Below are positions 13,838 through 15,855 of a DNA stretch of 15,855 bases, in pieces. Source of the stretch: JBLMYQ01 sp050258375 (GTDB lineage Bacteria; Bacillota; Clostridia; Acetivibrionales; UBA4821); contig JBLMYQ010000046.1 of the NCBI GenBank assembly GCA_050258375.1, positions 1 to 15,855 on the forward strand. The letters run 5' to 3'. How positions within the stretch are numbered: the first letter of the stretch is position 1; every line of letters starts with the position of its first letter. A program made the translations under genes and the position numbers. The notes beneath the pieces are model-generated. The model saw only the letters and a list, made by a program, of their open reading frames with translations. It made no database searches and was not told where the DNA came from.

Positions 13838-15055
13838 CTTTAATAAAGAATCAATAAATACTTTCTCGGATTCACTAACCCAGAAAACAATTATGTCGTT
13901 ATAGAAATTTATAACAGATTTCTTTTCAATTTGATTATCAAGGCTTATATTTAGTTCTTTAATTGTCTTGCCTTTTGAAGAATATATGATGCTCCCTATA
14001 GGTGTTCCTTTTTTCAAAGGAGCATTTAGTTTTTTAGGAAGATTATAGATTATTTTTAAATTACTTATTTCATCCTTTCTTAATGGAAATTTTTCATCTC
14101 CCTCCCCTCTTATTTTTATAAATTTATACTTGCCTTTATTAACTTCTATTTTAATTTCACGCATACTGTTATTAAGATTAACAAGCTTATAATTTTCAAA
14201 TGCATAATTCAACATTTTAGTAGAATCCGAAGCACGCATCTGCCTGGAATCACTTCCTAGTACAACAGATATAATCTGCCAGCCATTTCTGGAAGCTGAA
14301 GTAACAAGGCACCTTCCAGCCTTACCTGTAAAACCGGTTTTTACACCATTGGCACCCTCATAACCTCTTAGCATTTCATTTGTGGTTACAAGTTTCCTTC
14401 CATTTGATATTACAGCTTCTTTTGTTGAAACAATTTCTGCGAATTTTTTATTTCTCAATGCATAATTTGCCATTATTGCTAAATCATATGCGGTTGAATA
14501 ATGTCCTTGTTTATCTAATCCATGCGGAGTTTGAAATGCTGAATTATTAGCACCAATTTTATGGGCTTTGTTTGTCATCATACATGCAAAGTTTTCCACA
14601 CTTTCTCCTATATGTTCTGCAATTGCAATTGCTGCATCATTTCCAGAACTCAGCATTAATCCATAAAGCAAGTCATTTAAGGATATTTTTTCGTTTTTCT
14701 TAAGATGAATATTGGAGCCACCCACCCTTGCAGCTCTTTCACTAACAGTAACAATATCAGAAAGCTTCCCTTTTTCTAAAGCAAGAATAGCGGTCATAAT
14801 TTTTGTGGTGCTTGCCATTGGTCTTTGGGTATAACCATTTTTTTCATACAAAATTCTTCCTGATAATCTATCCATCACAATAGCTGAACCAGAATGAATT
14901 TTAGGTATATTAATTTTATTATTTAGATTTGTTGCTGAAAAAACAGAATCTTCTACAGGCTCATTCTCAATGTAATCGTCACCGTAAGATGTAAAACATA
15001 TAATATTTAATATACACAAACAGGTTATAACATATAAAACGAAATATTTTTTCAA
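13832..15055 (-). CDS. D-alanyl-D-alanine carboxypeptidase (DacF/DacA-like penicillin-binding protein)
   Basis: A 407-residue class C low-molecular-weight PBP that trims the terminal D-Ala from peptidoglycan stem peptides outside the membrane. All three active-site motifs are present (numbering from the start used here): STTK (82-85, Ser82 nucleophile), SGN (137-139) and KTG (239-241). A beta-sandwich C-terminal domain and a hydrophobic tail (VFWVSESEKVFIDSLL) follow, as in membrane-attached members. The start is taken as TTG 15055, because GGTGA lies just upstream and the product then begins MKKYF with a hydrophobic export signal of about 20 residues. The ATG 24 bases earlier has no ribosome binding site and would put MHSFLGDD in front of it. 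The nearby SASP gene suggests a sporulation role like DacF, but a vegetative DacA role is equally compatible. The C-terminal end overlaps mutS2. Confidence 0.93.
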   Translation of the reverse strand: MKKYFVLYVITCLCILNIICFTSYGDDYIENEPVEDSVFSATNLNNKINIPKIHSGSAIVMDRLSGRILYEKNGYTQRPMASTTKIMTAILALEKGKLSDIVTVSERAARVGGSNIHLKKNEKISLNDLLYGLMLSSGNDAAIAIAEHIGESVENFACMMTNKAHKIGANNSAFQTPHGLDKQGHYSTAYDLAIMANYALRNKKFAEIVSTKEAVISNGRKLVTTNEMLRGYEGANGVKTGFTGKAGRCLVTSASRNGWQIISVVLGSDSRQMRASDSTKMLNYAFENYKLVNLNNSMREIKIEVNKGKYKFIKIRGEGDEKFPLRKDEISNLKIIYNLPKKLNAPLKKGTPIGSIIYSSKGKTIKELNISLDNQIEKKSVINFYNDIIVFWVSESEKVFIDSLLKL

Positions 15056-15138
15056 ATCATCACCGAGAAAGCTATGCATACTATGGAATTATATTGTATT
15101 AAATATTTTTTTAGAACAAAAAAGAGCAGACAATGCCA

Positions 15139-15175
15139 TAGGGCACTGAAAAACCAGAGGTTTTTCAGTGCCCTA
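15139..15175 (-). terminator. 17-bp perfect hairpin downstream of the SASP gene
   Basis: TAGGGCACTGAAAAACC (15139-15155) is exactly complementary to GGTTTTTCAGTGCCCTA (15159-15175) with a 3-base loop. This is the most stable stem in the window. It lies 30 bases beyond the SASP stop and just upstream of dacF. No T-tract follows directly (CTCTTTTTTG comes 14 bases later on the minus strand), so it may stabilise the message as much as end it. Confidence 0.65.
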
Positions 15176-15205
15176 CTACTTGCCACTTCTTTTTCCCTAC
15201 ATTTA

Positions 15206-15376
15206 TTACTTCAGTGTGTTTTTAGCGTCATTTATTAACTTTTTAACAATGTTACCGCCAACTTTACCTGCCTGACTTGATGTCAAATCACCATTATATC
15301 CGTCCTTGAGGCTCACTCCAACCTGAGAAGCGATTTCAAATTTTAATCTGTTCATTGCGTCCTTAGGATTAGCCAT
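15206..15376 (-). CDS. Alpha/beta-type small acid-soluble spore protein
   Basis: A 56-residue protein, below usual ORF size cut-offs. It begins MANPKDAMNRLKFEIASQVG and ends KKLINDAKNTLK. It carries both family signatures: KFEIAS (residues 12-17), the germination protease cut site (E-IA), and QAGKVGGNIVKKLI (35-48). Such proteins coat spore DNA, put it in the A-form-like state and protect it from UV and heat, then are degraded for amino acids at germination. The start ATG at 15376 is set by AGGAGGTGA 6-7 bases upstream. An overlapping ATG four bases earlier is too close and runs into a stop after three codons. It is slightly shorter than the Bacillus proteins, as often in Clostridia. Expression would be in the forespore under sigma-G; I could not identify a convincing sigma-G promoter. 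Confidence 0.95.
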   Translation of the reverse strand: MANPKDAMNRLKFEIASQVGVSLKDGYNGDLTSSQAGKVGGNIVKKLINDAKNTLK

Positions 15377-15462
15377 TCATATTCACCTCCTGAGATTCAT
15401 ATTTATTTAACTTCGCTTATATTTTCTGTTAAAATGGTTAAATTATAATATGTATTTTATGG

Positions 15463-15493
15463 AAAAGAAAAACTGCCCAATTTTGAGCAGTTT
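15463..15493 (-). terminator. Terminator of the 99-residue gene
   Basis: On the minus strand, AAACTGC (15493-15487) pairs with GCAGTTT (15476-15470), followed by TTCTTTTCC. It lies 5 bases beyond the stop at 15499 and separates that gene from the SASP gene. Confidence 0.75.
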
Positions 15494-15498
15494 ATCAA

Positions 15499-15798
15499 TT
15501 ACGATTTAAGCTGAATTATTAAGTTGTATTCTCTGTTTTGTGGAATTTCTGTTATAGTATCTATTCTTATACCTTTTTTCTTTAAGCTTTCTTTTATAAA
15601 AGCTGCTGCTTCTTTATGTTTTTCTTCTAATATTCCTTGAATATAAATATTCCCATTCTTATAGCTGCATTTTGCACTATAATTATTTTCCAATAATCTA
15701 AACATATTCTGTAGTGCTAGAGCTAATTCTGGTCGTTTGTTTGACATTTGTCGTTCATTCATTTTATGTTTTTTTTGTCCTACTTTATTTTTTCCCAT
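15499..15798 (-). CDS. Hypothetical protein of 99 residues
   Basis: I do not recognise it. ATG 15798 is preceded by AAAGGAGGAG, an excellent ribosome binding site, and the gene ends in a clean terminator. The first 22 residues are strongly basic (GKNKVGQKKHKMNERQMSNKR) and look disordered or nucleic-acid-binding. Residues 23-40 are a probable helix (PELALALQNMFRLLENN). The remainder (about 41-99) has a beta-alpha-beta pattern: CSYKNGNIYIQGIL, then helix KEAAAFIKESLKKKG, then RIDTITEI and EYNLIIQL. That is the order of a small ferredoxin-like fold, but no family motif is visible. No signal peptide. Only 57 bases of upstream sequence are in the window, so promoter and neighbours are unknown. 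Confidence 0.75.
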   Translation of the reverse strand: MGKNKVGQKKHKMNERQMSNKRPELALALQNMFRLLENNYSAKCSYKNGNIYIQGILEEKHKEAAAFIKESLKKKGIRIDTITEIPQNREYNLIIQLKS

Positions 15799-15855
15799 TA
15801 CGACTCCTCCTTTTTAGCAAAAAAAATTTGCCTATCCATAACCCTAATTATTAGT

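Noticed and set aside
15446..15475. Sigma-G promoter for the SASP gene (CATATTA as -10)
   Set aside because: The expected G-n-AT-R -35 is missing at 17-18 bases, and the region overlaps the terminator of the gene upstream.

Overview
The window looks like a chromosomal segment of a low-GC, endospore-forming Firmicute of the class Clostridia. The evidence is the AT-rich composition, strong AGGAGG-type ribosome binding sites, frequent TTG starts, and several sporulation genes: the end of SpoIVB, an alpha/beta-type small acid-soluble spore protein (SASP), a DacF-like D,D-carboxypeptidase, and a Pro/Gly-rich protein with a sigma-K-like promoter. I see no prophage, CRISPR array, rRNA or tRNA. I cannot name the species from the sequence alone.

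Layout. (1) 1-1353: the 3' end of spoIVB (+) meets a tyrosine recombinase (-) end to end. (2) 1386-1436: two divergent promoters share overlapping -35 boxes. One serves the recombinase and the other a 98-residue orphan protein at 1502-1798 (+). (3) 1848-2056: a run of four inverted repeats, including a bidirectional terminator. (4) 2046-2875 (-): a barnase/barstar pair in which the barnase carries a lipoprotein signal. (5) 2962-4806 (-): a glutamine-hydrolysing asparagine synthetase starting at TTG so that Cys2 is the nucleophile. (6) 4944-5387 (-): the Pro/Gly-rich, aromatic-ended protein. (7) 5475-8134 (-): recN and nadK, probably cotranscribed. (8) 8239-8826 (-): a zinc-dependent phospholipase C-like protein. 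(9) 8944-10758 (-): lepA. (10) 10931-11302 (-): an orphan protein. (11) 11462-13837 (+): mutS2, whose stop overlaps that of the convergent dacF-like gene (13832-15055, -). (12) 15206-15798 (-): a SASP gene too short for most ORF cut-offs, then an orphan 99-residue gene.

How the genes fit together. Most are housekeeping genes (NAD phosphorylation, double-strand-break repair, translation quality control, ribosome/DNA structure surveillance by MutS2, asparagine supply) mixed with sporulation genes. The usual Firmicute order nadK-argR-recN-spoIVB-spo0A is broken here. argR is not between nadK and recN. recN is followed by other genes. spoIVB points towards recN instead of away from it, and no spo0A follows it. 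The gap between recN and spoIVB holds the accessory-looking material: recombinase, orphan gene, hairpin cluster and toxin-immunity pair. I found no clearly undescribed multi-gene system. The items most worth a second look are the shared-promoter recombinase/orphan pair with its hairpin cluster, the lipoprotein form of barnase, and the candidate mother-cell-expressed Pro/Gly-rich protein.
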